A stretch of 25,850 nt of DNA from Temnopleurus reevesii (Eukaryota; Echinodermata; Echinoidea; Temnopleuroida; Temnopleuridae): contig BQKZ01000768.1 of assembly GCA_036244855.1 (NCBI GenBank), positions 98,083 to 123,932 on the forward strand, in the 5' to 3' direction. Shown piece by piece: positions 10,513 through 20,523 of this stretch. The stretch's first letter is position 1. The number at the start of each line of letters is the position of its first letter. Below the pieces are notes generated by a model that ran no database searches, was not told the origin of the DNA, and saw only the letters and a program-made list of their open reading frames with translations. A program made the translations under genes and the position numbers.

Positions 10513-11590
10513 TTTATAGTATGTATTGTACCTGTACTGAGCATCATTTTAAACACAATGATAAATTGCCAATGATCTGAATAGATTTTATCAACTTCAG
10601 TCAATGCTCTATATATGTACAATGTACTCTTACTAAAACAGGAATAACCTGAATTACAAGTTCATTGGCCCAATATTTCAAGGTACATTGTACATGTACA
10701 TAGTTAATGACAGAATCACAAAAATCTGTAATTTGCTACCTGCTCACAACAAGGCACCATGTACAGACAAACCTGAACAACCAGGTCAGACAAGATCACT
10801 GCATTCTTTATTGTAAAATCTATTTTTAATATTTTAAAGGAAAATTCAGTACACTGTATGCAAATGAGATAATTTCTATTCCACACTGTCAGCTATTTTT
10901 TTTCTCCAGGTCACATACATAGTACATTTAAACCTTTTTTGAGATGATCATGGATTGTTTAAGTCTGCCTTTATTAAGCCCAAACAAAGTTTTGGTAAAG
11001 AAAACAAAATTTGAATTATAGGGGATGTTTATCATGACATTTGTCATGCACACATTTTGAGATAGTAGCATAATTCTTTTGCAACTTATTCTTTTTGAAA
11101 ATTTGAATTTGACTATATTAAATTATTAAAATGTGTACCTCTCTCGGTAATATCGGGCATATGCTGTTTTATTTCCAAAATTTAACAAAATAATGATGAA
11201 AAGGTATACAGGAAAGTTAAATTCTGAAATTTTCATCCAACTCTGTGAATGAAAAGGTGTCCGTAATCAATAAAGAAAATATTGATTAATTTTTTTTCCC
11301 TACACATCTTAGGTAATAGCTCTACCAAATTTCATCCATTTTTACACAATTTGTATACACTATATTCATGATACTACACATTTATTGAATTTTCTTTAGG
11401 TCTGAAGACAAATTTTAGGAGAAACACATTCGCGTTTAACAATACTTTACTTGAGTTTTTATAAGGCAGGTCACTGGAATCAGGTGCACTCATTATAAGA
11501 ACACATCCATCTTGGCATTGCCAGTGCAATTGTTTTACATGATTAATTTCAATTAATAATCTTATTGCTCCAAGACAGCCAGGTGGTCTG
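10513..11590 (+). repeat. Locus copy A of a haplotype-like duplication
   Basis: This segment aligns with 11592-12804 in the same order and orientation, starting at TTTATAGTATG in both. Substitutions and small indels are frequent. Copy A contains about 200 bp or more (around 11100-11390) that copy B lacks. Copy A lacks the two transposons that interrupt copy B (11862-12001 and 12450-12649). It ends at the N at 11591 in sequence that continues intact at 12805. The pattern is that of two alleles of one locus placed in tandem in a scaffold. Confidence 0.8.
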
Positions 11591-11591
11591 N
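11591..11591. other. Single-N scaffold join
   Basis: Both sides of this N carry copies of the same locus, so it probably joins two overlapping haplotype contigs and not truly adjacent sequences. Confidence 0.85.
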
Positions 11592-11861
11592 TTTATAGTA
11601 TGTATTGTACCTGTACTGAGCATCATTTTAAACACAATGATACATTGCCAATGATCTGAATAGATTTTATCAACTTCAGTCAATGCCCTATATATGTACA
11701 ATGTACTCTTGCTAAAACAGGAATAACCTGAATTACAACATAATTGGTCCAATATTTCAAGGTACACGTACATATGCAGTTACTGACAGAACCACAAAAA
11801 TCTGTAAATTGCCACCTGCTCACAACAAGGTACCATGTACAGACAAACATGAACTACCAGC

Positions 11862-12001
11862 TGGGCCCCCCCCCCTCCCCCCCCCGTAACATAAAGGTTA
11901 GCGATTAATTGCTAATCTGATAGCGATTGATATCAATCGCAAGTCTATGGCAAATCATGTACTTAAGTTTGCAATTGATTGTTTGCAATCAAATAGCGAT
12001 T
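11862..12001. mobile_element. Palindromic MITE, GGGGCCCC family (copy 2, truncated, inverted)
   Basis: It matches the reverse complement of 6232-6383, including the central GCGATTGATATCAATCGC at 11923-11940. Its left end is expanded into a C-rich run (11864-11885). The opposite terminus, about 35 bp including the GGGGCCCC end, is missing: the element stops at AATAGCGATTG and the host sequence TCAGACAAGAT resumes. The empty allele is visible at about 10781-10795. Confidence 0.8.
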
Positions 12002-12449
12002 GTCAGACAAGATGGATAACTTTATTCTCTATTGTAAAATCTATTTTTGATATTTTAAAGGCAAGTTCAGTACACTATATGCAAATGAGATCTTTATTCT
12101 TCAACACTTTCAAATATCGTTTCGGGGTCACTTACATTGTACGTGTACATTGAAACCTGTTTTTAGATAATCATGGATTGTTTTAAACTGCCTTTAAAGC
12201 CCAATTATATAGTTTTGATAAAGAATACAAAATGTGAATTATATGTGATGTTTATCATGACATACAATGTATGGCATGCACCTATTTGAGATCATATCAT
12301 AATTTTTTTTTATCAACTGCTTCTTTTTAAAAATTTAGAATTGACTGTCAAAGCATAGTTAGATATCTCTCTCAGAGAAAGGATTAATTCATAACACTAC
12401 ATCCCAATAGGTCTGAATACAAATTTAGGAGAAACACATTCGAGTTTAA

Positions 12450-12649
12450 AGGGGAACAACACCCAGACATTAAATTGCTATCATTAAATTAAGAAAAATA
12501 AGATGAAGAAACTGTGAAAATTTGAGCAAAATTGGATAATCCATTCAAAAGTTATGAATTTTCAAAGTTTTGATTTACACCCCTCATGGGCTCCTGATTT
12601 TTCTTCATTTATTGACTATACATTATTGTCTGGGTGTAATTCCCCTTTA
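12450..12649. mobile_element. 200-bp MITE in TTAA (copy 2) with empty allele in window
   Basis: Ends AGGGGAACAACACCCAGACA and TGTCTGGGTGTAATTCCCCT are inverted repeats. TTAA flanks both sides (12446-12449 and 12650-12653). Copy A has a single TTAA at 11436-11439 with the same flanks and no element, so insertion with TTAA duplication is directly demonstrated by the pair. No coding capacity. Confidence 0.85.
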
Positions 12650-13079
12650 TTAACAATACTTTACTTGAGTTTTTATAAGGCAGGTCACTGGAATCAGGTG
12701 CACTCATTATAAGAACACATCCATCTTGGCATTGCCGATGCAATTGTTTTACATGATTAATTTCAATTAATAATCTTATTGCTCCAAGACAGCCAGGTGG
12801 TCTGTCGATTATTAGGCTCGATTCTAATTGAGTTAATCCATCGTGATTTGTATTATCGTCAAGACAATACAGGTTCAGTGATTGTCTGAAGAATGTCTGA
12901 TGGATCTTAAAATTAGCTCTGTCATTGTTTACTTAATACATGATACTCCTGTGTACTTTACAGCCGAACAAGGTTCTTGGCACTAGGCACAATGCCTTGG
13001 ACAATGTATGTCAGGGCTAAAACAATGTTTGATCTTTTCACATTCGCTTTACAATAATTCTTGACTGTAGTTTCGTCAG
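12539..13079 (+). repeat. Direct duplicate of 3621-4161
   Basis: Near-identical to 3621-4161 from inside the MITE onward, at a constant offset of 8918 bp. Here the sequence continues past 13079 with no gap, so this is probably the authentic location. Confidence 0.85.
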
Positions 13080-14201
13080 GTTTTAAGAATGATCAGGATA
13101 TGTTCTTGTGTAGTTTGAATGGGGAATTACATGCGATCAGGATTTTATTTTATTAATGAAAACATGAATTATATGTGTGCATTTTATTGTTAATAAGTGT
13201 GATTATCATTATTATTACTGTGTAGCAATTATTATATTGCAAAGTCAATCACATTTTTGCAACACTTAAACTTTTTATTATTCTGGTACACTTTAAGTAC
13301 TTAAATACAGTCTTCCTTTTAAGTACGTTATTGCAAAAATGATTTTGAACAAGTGTAAGAGTTGCAAATTTGCATAGAAAAAGGAAAGATCCTTTCATAC
13401 TTGCAGAGGCAATGGCAGGTTTTTAAAGGACAATCTTTTTTTTTTAATTCAACAGTAGCACAAAGATTCAACACTTTTAAAGTTATGACATGAAAAATCT
13501 ATGAATAATATTACTGCAAAAATCCATTATTTGTCCATATTTTCAGAATTTAGAGCAAGTTTAATTCTTTTCTGTGACCCTTTTTTGTATATTTGTAGAC
13601 CTTTAGGAAATATTTCCAGTCTTCAAAATATTGAGTTCCTCAATATTTCATAATTCTACCTACTAAATTCATAGTATCAAATATCTAGATTCATATTTCT
13701 CAAGATTTTTTCTAGAAAAGATGTTAAGTCAGAGTCAATAAAAATGTGCAAAAACATATTATTCTCTTATTCAGATTTTGTATTTGTTCAACTTTCCCTT
13801 TGATATCAGTAATCTTGTTATTGTTACCAATATAAGAGTTTATGTCATTTCCTTCCTACAATTTTTTTTTGCTGACCAACTTTAAAATAATCCTGTACAT
13901 TTTATGTTGGGTTATTTTGTGCTCTGTTTGCTCATGTTTCCCCATACAAAAGATGAAGGTTGCATCCCTGCTGTGCAATTTCCAAGCAAAGAGTGTTCTT
14001 GGGAAATCCTTTGTGAAGACTAATAGCATACTTCGAACCAGATTTCCATACAAGACATAGTGTGAAAGCACAAAAAATCTATACTACAATGGTATGAGAA
14101 AAATGCCTCGGAACCTTGACTAGATACAATATAAAGTGGGAAAAGGCGTATCTATAGAATATCTACTCTTGGGGATTTCGTCTAATTTTTTTTTTCACAT
14201 T
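13080..14201. other. No feature recognised
   Basis: AT-rich, intron-like sequence. Short overlapping frames near 13842-14071 on both strands show no domain. Confidence 0.45.
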
Positions 14202-14203
14202 TA

Positions 14204-14379
14204 GGGGGTGTTGCTCAGAATCAACTGCAAATTAACTGCAACTTTGGAAATTGTAACGCGCATCTTTATTCGTGCGCGATGTGTGGATTTAACAAGACGC
14301 GCATGAAACAATGATTTTGCTTGGCTTATTGCGATCAACTGCAACTTGCGATCAATTGCAACCTTTGAGCAACACCCCC
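14204..14379. mobile_element. MITE with GGGGGTGTTGCTCA ends in TA (copy 1)
   Basis: GGGGGTGTTGCTCA at the left and TGAGCAACACCCCC at the right are perfect 14-bp inverted repeats, with TA directly outside each end (14202-14203, 14380-14381). The 176-bp interior contains repeated GATCAACTGCAA / GATCAATTGCAA units and GCGCAT motifs. TA duplication is typical of Tc1/mariner-type elements. A second copy lies inverted at 17290-17454. It ends only 71 bp before the candidate exon at 14451. Confidence 0.85.
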
Positions 14380-14450
14380 TATGACCACTTTGGTTTAAGC
14401 AATATTTTGTTTGAAAATAAATTTTTACCATTTTTATCCATTTCTTCTAG

Positions 14451-14653
14451 ACCTACATGTATCCAGTCATCGGGCATCCAGATTTCCGAGCAACTACATA
14501 AGATTGAAACACCGGACGGACCAGAGACATCTATTACCATGGCAACGATGGAGGGCCTTCTGGCTGGACCATCATCCTCTTCATCTCTCGGCGCTAAACG
14601 CAAGCTGCCGGTCGAGTGGGAGTTGAGGGATCGGACAGAACCTGGAGCACTAG
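14451..14653 (+). CDS. Candidate coding exon, start-codon or internal exon of an unrecognised protein
   Basis: This is the best host-gene signal in the window. A pyrimidine tract ending TTTCTTCTAG (14441-14450) makes a strong acceptor, and CTAG followed by GTTAGT (from 14654) makes a good donor. The frame is open throughout and GC-richer than its surroundings. ATG at 14539 sits in ACCATGG, an optimal initiation context. From it the exon reads MATMEGLLAGPSSSSSLGA, then a basic KRK, VEWELRDR and an acidic-to-neutral end. A serine run followed by KRK suggests a disordered, possibly nuclear N-terminus. No known domain is recognised. The frame is also open upstream of the ATG to the acceptor, so an internal exon cannot be excluded. 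The donor leaves one base of the next codon, which matches the candidate exon at 18675. Confidence 0.5.
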
Positions 14654-14667
14654 GTTAGTGGATCAAA

Positions 14668-15500
14668 CAATCAATTAACTTCCTTTTCAAACATGTTATT
14701 TTCTTTTGATTTGCTATATTATATATAAACATTTTAAACCATGGTTTAATGAAATACTTTGGAGTTGGTCTGTCATTTAGGTTGTACCCCATTTCATCAA
14801 TAATTCCACAAATCATTTTAGTCTATCATACAATCAATTAACTTCCTTTTATAAACATTTTTTTTCTTGTGTTTTGCTGACCTACATGTATGCAACCATG
14901 AAATAAAATAGTTTATGGAGTTGGTCTGTCAGTTGAGTTGAACACCCTTGCATCAATGATTTCTCAAACCATTTTTTATTGTACAATCAATTAACTTCAT
15001 TTTCAAACTTGCTTCTTGTCCTTTGATTTTGAATACACTGTGTTCTAATATACTTTTCTTGGAGTTGGTCTATCAGCTACAGGGTGTAGGTTGAATACCA
15101 TTTTATCAATGATTTCACAAACCATCTTAATAGATGAAACAATCAATTAACTCCTTTTAAAACACGTTTCTTTTCTTTTGATTTGCTGACCTATGTAACA
15201 GTGATATAAAATAGCTTATGGAGTAGGTCTGTCAGTTGAGTTGCACACCCTTTCATAAGTGATATCTCAAACCATTTTAGTAAATCATACAATCAATTAA
15301 CTTCCTTTTACAAACTGTTTCTTGTCTTTGAATTTACTAACCTAACTATAAAATGCTTGATAGAGTTGGTATGTCATTTTGGTTGCATGCCCTTTCACAA
15401 ATGATTTCACAAACTATTAGAAACCAGTTAGCAGAGGGATAGGAAAAAATAGTGAAAATCAGTACATGTGCATCAAACAATCAGTTAACTGCTCGTTCAA
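14668..15500 (+). repeat. Intronic tandem repeat, about six units of 150-190 bp
   Basis: CAATCAATTAACT recurs at 14668, 14831, 14984, 15140 and 15290, with a diverged form at 15478. Between these lie GGAGTTGGTCTGTCA and ATTTCACAAACCATTTTA blocks. Units are substantially diverged. The array begins 15 bp after the candidate splice donor. Confidence 0.85.
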
Positions 15501-16008
15501 ATCTGTCACTAACCTTTCAAATTGCTCTTTAATTTTGCTCAAATTTTACAAAATTCATATTCGCACAGAATAAAAGTCAGATTAGATTGTCAATTTTCAA
15601 ACATTGAGATTCAAATTTCAGTTTAATTTTAATTCGCTTGTGCAAAACCCAATAAAATTCAGCATGTTGCTTAATCCAGCTGATATTTTTAGATAATTTA
15701 TAAACTGATAAAGATTTAGAAGATTTGTGCTTGACCCAAATATCCTAATTTACATGTATGTTTATTTGATATTGTGTGTAGTAATCACACAATTAGTCAT
15801 TTCACTACCTCTTTGAATGAAAAATCATCTTAATCTACACATTAAGTATCACAAATTAGCTTTTAATGGCCGCTTGTCACTCGGATCAACTCGAAGATCT
15901 AGAAATGATGATAATTCTTCCTGTGGGAACTATCAGAAGAATGAAGGAAAATTCTCTCTTGATAATTGGTTCAAGTTTGTTAGGGCATTTTCACCTACGT
16001 AGTTACAT
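15501..16008. other. No clear feature; weak frame at 15817-16002
   Basis: AT-rich sequence. A 61-codon plus frame contains a locally GC-richer, polar stretch (GRLSLGSTRRSRNDDNSSCG). The preceding AG at about 15858 has a poor pyrimidine tract, so support for an exon is minimal. Confidence 0.25.
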
Positions 16009-16945
16009 GTATGTGAAGAAATAGATTTTAAGAAATACATCGCAGAATGTTGTGATAGAATATATTTTGTTGGTTGGTCAGATTTGATGCACACTGTTTT
16101 ATTTCCTTTTGATTAAACTATTTCTACATCTGATAAAGATAGCTCAAATATGCAATTTTTTAGGGGGGTGCTTATCATCATATTGCAGACATTGCAGACA
16201 CTAAAGAATATATTGTAGCTAAAATGTACAAATGTTTGAATATACTAAACCAGATGTGATCGTTTTAAAGTATAGATCTATCTATTTTAGATGCAATGTA
16301 GAAATTGAAATGAAACATGGAATTTTGAGTGACAGAAAGATACAAGGTCTGATGTTGAACAATTTGTTTGTTCAGCTTTTTTTAATATCTTTCTTGCATG
16401 GACATGATATTTATAGCATTAGGAATGAATAGAAAGTGTAAATAAGCAATATATTTCAAATAGCTATGCTACATGTTATTTATGTGAAGAAGTAAATTTT
16501 AAGAAATACATCGCAGAATGGTGTGATAGAATAAATTTTGTTGGTTGGTCAGATTTGGTGCACACTGTTTTATTTCCTTTTGATTAAACAATTTCTACAT
16601 CTGATAAAGATGTAATTTTTTTAAGGGGGAGCTTATCATCATATTGCAGACATTGCAGACACAAAACAATATATTGTAGGTAAAATGTACAAATGTTTGG
16701 ATATACTAAACCAGATGTGAAAATTTTAAAGTATAGATATATCTATTTTAGATGCAATGTAGAAATTGAAATGAAACATGGAATTTTGAGTGACAGAAAG
16801 ATACAAGGTCTATTATTATTGAACAACATGTTGGTTCAGCTTTTTCAAGTCCCTTTCTTACATGGACATGATATTTATAGCATTAGGAATTAATGGAAAG
16901 TGTAAATACATGTAAGCAATAATTATGTTTCAAATAGCTAAGTTC
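16009..16945 (+). repeat. Tandem duplication of a roughly 465-bp unit
   Basis: Unit 1 (about 16009-16475) and unit 2 (about 16480-16945) align throughout. AAGAAATACATCGCAGAATG occurs at 16030 and 16501 (offset 471), and later parts run at offset 461 after a 10-bp deletion in unit 2. Each unit contains a similar 66-codon plus frame (16232-16432 and 16693-16893) with the shared block CNVEIEMKHGILSDRKIQG. Differences between the two frames are mostly amino-acid-changing, plus one 3-bp indel, so selection on a protein is not indicated. Confidence 0.85.
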
Positions 16946-17289
16946 TATGCATCTTGGATGGGAGAGAACGACATCAATCTACTTTTTCTTTTTGACTGGG
17001 GTATTTAGTTCAGCTGTTTCAATACCAATTATAACATGTAATCATTTGATTGCTGACAAGTATTGTACCACTTTGTGACTGCAGTTAAAACCAAATATAC
17101 AATAGAGTTTGGCATAGATCTCTGTATGTTATTTGAATTCTATGACATTCATGACTCTGCATCTGGAAACAGAAATCTGTCTCGATTTCTTCCAGATAAG
17201 TGTGTCAAAACCCTCAGGCTGCATGCTACAGACATATAGCCTCTTTTATGCAGACACTGGGGAACTCTGCAGAGATGCTAACCATTCTA

Positions 17290-17454
17290 GTGGGGTGTTG
17301 CTCAAACGTTGCAATTGATCGCAAGTTGCAGTTGATCGGTAAGCGCCAATCAAAAGCATTGTTTCATGCGCTTCTTTTAAAATGCGCATAACGTGCCCGA
17401 ATGGAAATGCGCAAAGTTGCAGTTGATTTGCAGTTGATTTTGAGCAACACCCCC
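17290..17454. mobile_element. MITE with GTGTTGCTCA ends in TA (copy 2, inverted)
   Basis: It aligns as the reverse complement of 14204-14379. Ends GTGGGGTGTTGCTCA and TGAGCAACACCCCC are flanked by TA at 17288-17289 and 17455-17456. The interior carries the same GATCGCAAGTTGCAGTTGAT and GCGCAT motifs. It lies 16 bp upstream of a SINE. Confidence 0.85.
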
Positions 17455-17470
17455 TAAGATATAAATAAGG

Positions 17471-17768
17471 TGGGAGCGTCGTGGTGTAGCGGTTCGGACT
17501 CTCGCCTCTTAACTAGAGGGTCGGTGGTTCGAATATCTCCCAGGGCGTTAATTTCCTTCAGCAAGAAATTTACCCATAGTGTGCTGCACTCAACCCAGGT
17601 GAGGTGAATGGGTACCGGCAGGAATTTATTCTTCTAAATGCAGTTCCGCCTATTTGGCAGCTATGCTATGGCCGGGAAGTAATATTAGACAATTTGTCTC
17701 GCGCCTCTGAATAGGTGACTAGAGAGATGGCGTGTTTAAATGCTATATATTATTATTATTATTATTTT
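17471..17768 (+). mobile_element. tRNA-derived SINE (copy 1)
   Basis: A tRNA-like head carries an RNA polymerase III A box, TGGTGTAGCGG (17482-17492), and a B box, GGTTCGAATAT (17526-17536), 33 bp apart. The B box departs from the consensus at its end. An anticodon-arm-like hairpin, CCTC-TTAACTA-GAGG, lies between them. A body with GGCGTTAATTTCCTTCA and GCACTCAACCCAGGTGA follows, then a TAT trinucleotide tail at 17747-17766. The body matches the copy at 24761-25047. The parent tRNA is uncertain. Confidence 0.85.
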
Positions 17769-18240
17769 CGTACAAAATCAAGGCTTTCAATGGCTGAGAG
17801 AATGGCTATGGTTGCCGTGATTTATCTCTCTTTTGCTCAGCTGTTGTATTATTCACATTTTAATTTTGACCTCGCTCAGCTGTGGCGGAGACCGGCGCTA
17901 TACAAGAGACCATCATCATCATATCTGAAAGATATCCTATTCTGATCAGTAACACTTGTATACTGCATTTTCCCAAGATTTTTTCCAATATGAAGTGTAT
18001 ATCCCACTCAGCCCTCATTCTGATTAAGATTCCTAAACCCCATTTGAATAATCTGAGGATGACAAAAATTACATTTAAGAGAAACATGGGATGATGGTCA
18101 GCTTCGGGCAAAAGGCATTATCATGCATAATGGTCGTAAGATGAGCTTATAGTCAGTTTGTGGTTTAATATATGAAATTAGGGCAGTTCTTGCCGGATAA
18201 TCCAAGATATCTTGGGATTGTTGAGATAGTTCTTATTCCA
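17769..18240. other. No feature recognised
   Basis: Unique AT-rich sequence. Short frames on both strands near 17860-18111 have no recognisable domain. Confidence 0.4.
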
Positions 18241-18620
18241 AATGATGATGTGGATGATAATGATGAATAGATGATGATGATGACGAAGGTGGAGGAGGTG
18301 GTGGTGGTGGTGGTGGTGGTGGTGGTGGTGGTGGTGGTGGTGGTGATGAAAATGATGATGACGATGATGGTGATGATCAGGATGATTGTGATGATGGTGA
18401 TGATGATGGTGATGATGATGGTGATGATGGTGATGATGATGATGAAGCTCCTGCTGCTGATAGTGGTGGTGATGATGAATTGATGATAATTATGATGATG
18501 GTGAAGACTACGATGATGACGACGATGACAACGATGATGATGATAATGATTGAGATGGTGATGTTGCTGCTGATGCTGCTGGTGATAGTGGAAATGATAG
18601 TGGTGATGATGATTCTCTGG
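18241..18620. repeat. Trinucleotide repeat block (GTG)n / (GAT)n
   Basis: A (GTG)n run at about 18298-18344 is flanked by interrupted GAT/GATGGT triplets to 18620. Poly-Val/Met and poly-Thr/His/Ile frames across it are simple-repeat translations. Confidence 0.95.
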
Positions 18621-18674
18621 ATCGGAAACCAAAAGCCTAATATAAGATGCACACCAGTGCAGACACCCCTTTAG

Positions 18675-18772
18675 GCAGTCCTTACGTCATCACCATGCCA
18701 AGATTCAGGTTGCATGTAACCCCTGGGGTATCCCATCTCAGTATACAACATTCTTCAGAATGCACTGTCTAG
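18675..18772 (+). CDS. Candidate second coding exon (end uncertain)
   Basis: An acceptor-like ACACCCCTTTAG precedes 18675. Joining the single leftover base from the exon ending at 14653 gives an open frame, GSPYVITMPRFRLHV..., to a stop at 18770-18772. This is either a terminal exon or one spliced earlier, for example at GTATAC near 18741 or GTATCC near 18728. Local GC content is higher than in the flanks. No domain is recognised, and phase agreement alone has about a one-in-three chance, so support is modest. Confidence 0.25.
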
Positions 18773-19085
18773 CTCCACAAAATGTGACCCAATTACAGGC
18801 AATACATGAATGATGCAGCATTTCGTCATGGCTATTCAAAGAATCAGACTCTCAATCTCATTTTTTTTTTACTAGAACAAGTCTTGAGGGAGCAAATAAA
18901 TGTAGGTGGGATTACTATAAAAGTCTAAAACTGGTATAAAGAGATCTGATTTAGCAATATTTCTCATATAAAGTGGTAATATTTTGGTGCCAGCTCTTTA
19001 TGACTTATTGCTTTTTAACCCTGCTACTAACGAGAATACTGCTATATCAAGGTCTCTTTGTGGTCACAAGTACCACGTTATACTG
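18773..19085. other. No feature recognised
   Basis: AT-rich sequence with a T run near 18861-18870. No coding or repeat signal. Confidence 0.4.
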
Positions 19086-19246
19086 AGTTTTCCACTGTAG
19101 ATGCAAATTTTATGCATTCTTTCTACCCAAAGGTTGCTTTTGACAACTCAAAAAGCTTGCTTGAGGCTTGCCTAACATAGCAACGAGTAATTATGCACAC
19201 TGGATTCCAAGAAGTCTGTTGGAAAGAAACGTGTATTAGTAAACCC
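19086..19246 (-). mobile_element. Short inverted-repeat transposon, TTTACTAAT family (diverged)
   Basis: The core GATGCAAATTTTATGCATTC, the AAAGCTTGC and CTTGAGGCTTGCCTAACATA blocks, and the right end GTATTAGTAAACC align with 20089-20294. Relative to that copy it has indels and a degraded left terminus. Confidence 0.7.
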
Positions 19247-19745
19247 GCATTTTGTTACTAGGACCTTTAAAAAAATTAGCCATGTGACAACGTTCATTAG
19301 GGAGAATCATGCATAAATTTGAATCCATTTGATGCAGACAAAATTGATAACTCACTTTCTGTACATTACACCCTACGAGTATAATGTAGAAACCTACATG
19401 TATTTCCAGATTGAAAAAAAATAACAACTAAAGCCTTTTGTCCTAGATCTTTTGAGTACGTTAAAAGTTAATTTTCAGGATCTACATGACTTTTTAAACA
19501 ATTTTCTGTTTATGTTATTTTAAATGTAGTTTAAAAATTCTGTCCTCACTGCAACCTTCCTCAACCCCTGAAAAACAGAAAAAGGAATAAAAAGAGAAAT
19601 CTATTCATTTTCTTTTTTTCAAAAGTCAAAATTTTCTAGGCCTATATATACATGTTGATTATGGTCACTTTCATATGCTCACTTTAAAAATATAAATTGG
19701 AATACCAGCAAATGCTTTTAACAAAGACCGAAATAGGCCATTTAA
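19247..19745. other. No feature recognised
   Basis: AT-rich sequence without recognised repeats or exons. A 63-codon minus frame (19236-19427) overlaps the transposon end and shows no domain. Confidence 0.4.
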
Positions 19746-20522
19746 AAAAAAAGCCAAAGTCACACTGATTACTGAAATGTCAAACTTCTATGTTTATTTG
19801 ATAAGAATTAGTCTCATTCCATGTAATCATACAGCATCTCATTAACCTATAAAAATATATCCTGCCTCTGGTCTGACACAATTCAGTGTGCATGTGGGTA
19901 CAGAATTAACCGGCTTCTTTTCATTACACATTCTAATGGTGTCCTAGTTTTTCATGAGTGATGCCCTATTAAGACGTTTTCTTTAATTCTTATCGGATTG
20001 GGAAAAAAAAATCAGTATTACAGCAACTGCTCTCATTTCTGTCATCCTTTGGGTAAAAAAAATGACCCCTCAAAGAAAAATATCGGCAGGTTTACTAATA
20101 GATGCAAATTTTATGCATTCTAGGTACACAAAGGTTGTTCTTGACAACCCAAAGCTTGCCTGAGGCTTACCTGATTTAGCGACAAGTAATGTATGCAAAA
20201 TGGATTTCAAGTATTGTAGCTCAATTGTTACTAACCAGTTTATGGAATACAATGTAACTATGTTTGGGGGCAAGAAATTCATCTTTTAGTAAAAGATCGG
20301 TCTATCAACCAATTTTTCAAATTTTTGTTATAAATAGTTACATTCATAAGAATGATATTTGGTTAAACAACTTACAGTGCATGTCACAATTCTTTGTTAC
20401 CTGTTATCACCATAAAGCAAAGAACAATTAGTGGGATCATTGGGTCGTATCCATTGTTCTGAGCCATGGAACTGAATATTCCAATTTTTTTTTGTCAAGT
20501 TGACTAAGGAGTCTCTTTCATT
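19746..20522 (+). repeat. Exact 777-bp duplicate, first copy
   Basis: Identical by eye to 20523-21299 at an offset of exactly 777 bp, including identical 70-codon minus frames at 20070-20282 and 20847-21059. The two copies abut at an N. In a genome showing several percent haplotype difference elsewhere, exact identity points to an unmerged contig overlap. Confidence 0.9.
20089..20294 (-). mobile_element. Short inverted-repeat transposon, TTTACTAAT family
   Basis: The left end CAGGTTTACTAATAGATGCA and the right end TTTTAGTAAAA form an imperfect inverted repeat. On the minus strand the interior aligns with 23607-23833, and it shares a translated block (FVYxExIxFASxSKP), which reflects DNA similarity and not a demonstrated protein. 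It is repeated exactly at 20866-21071 by the 777-bp duplication. Confidence 0.75.
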
Positions 20523-20523
20523 N
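20523..20523. other. Single-N scaffold join
   Basis: The N lies exactly between the two identical 777-bp copies. Confidence 0.9.

Larger units (their letters stand above)
11592..12804 (+). repeat. Locus copy B of the haplotype-like duplication
   Basis: This is the counterpart of 10513-11590, interrupted by a GGGGCCCC-family MITE at 11862-12001 and a TTAA MITE at 12450-12649. It continues without a break into 12805-13079 and beyond, so copy B looks like the longer and correctly extended contig. Confidence 0.8.

Noticed and set aside
18165..18674. 155-codon minus frame with His/Thr/Ile runs and overlapping Met/Val frames
   Set aside because: Entirely composed of (GTG)n and (GAT)n triplet repeats.
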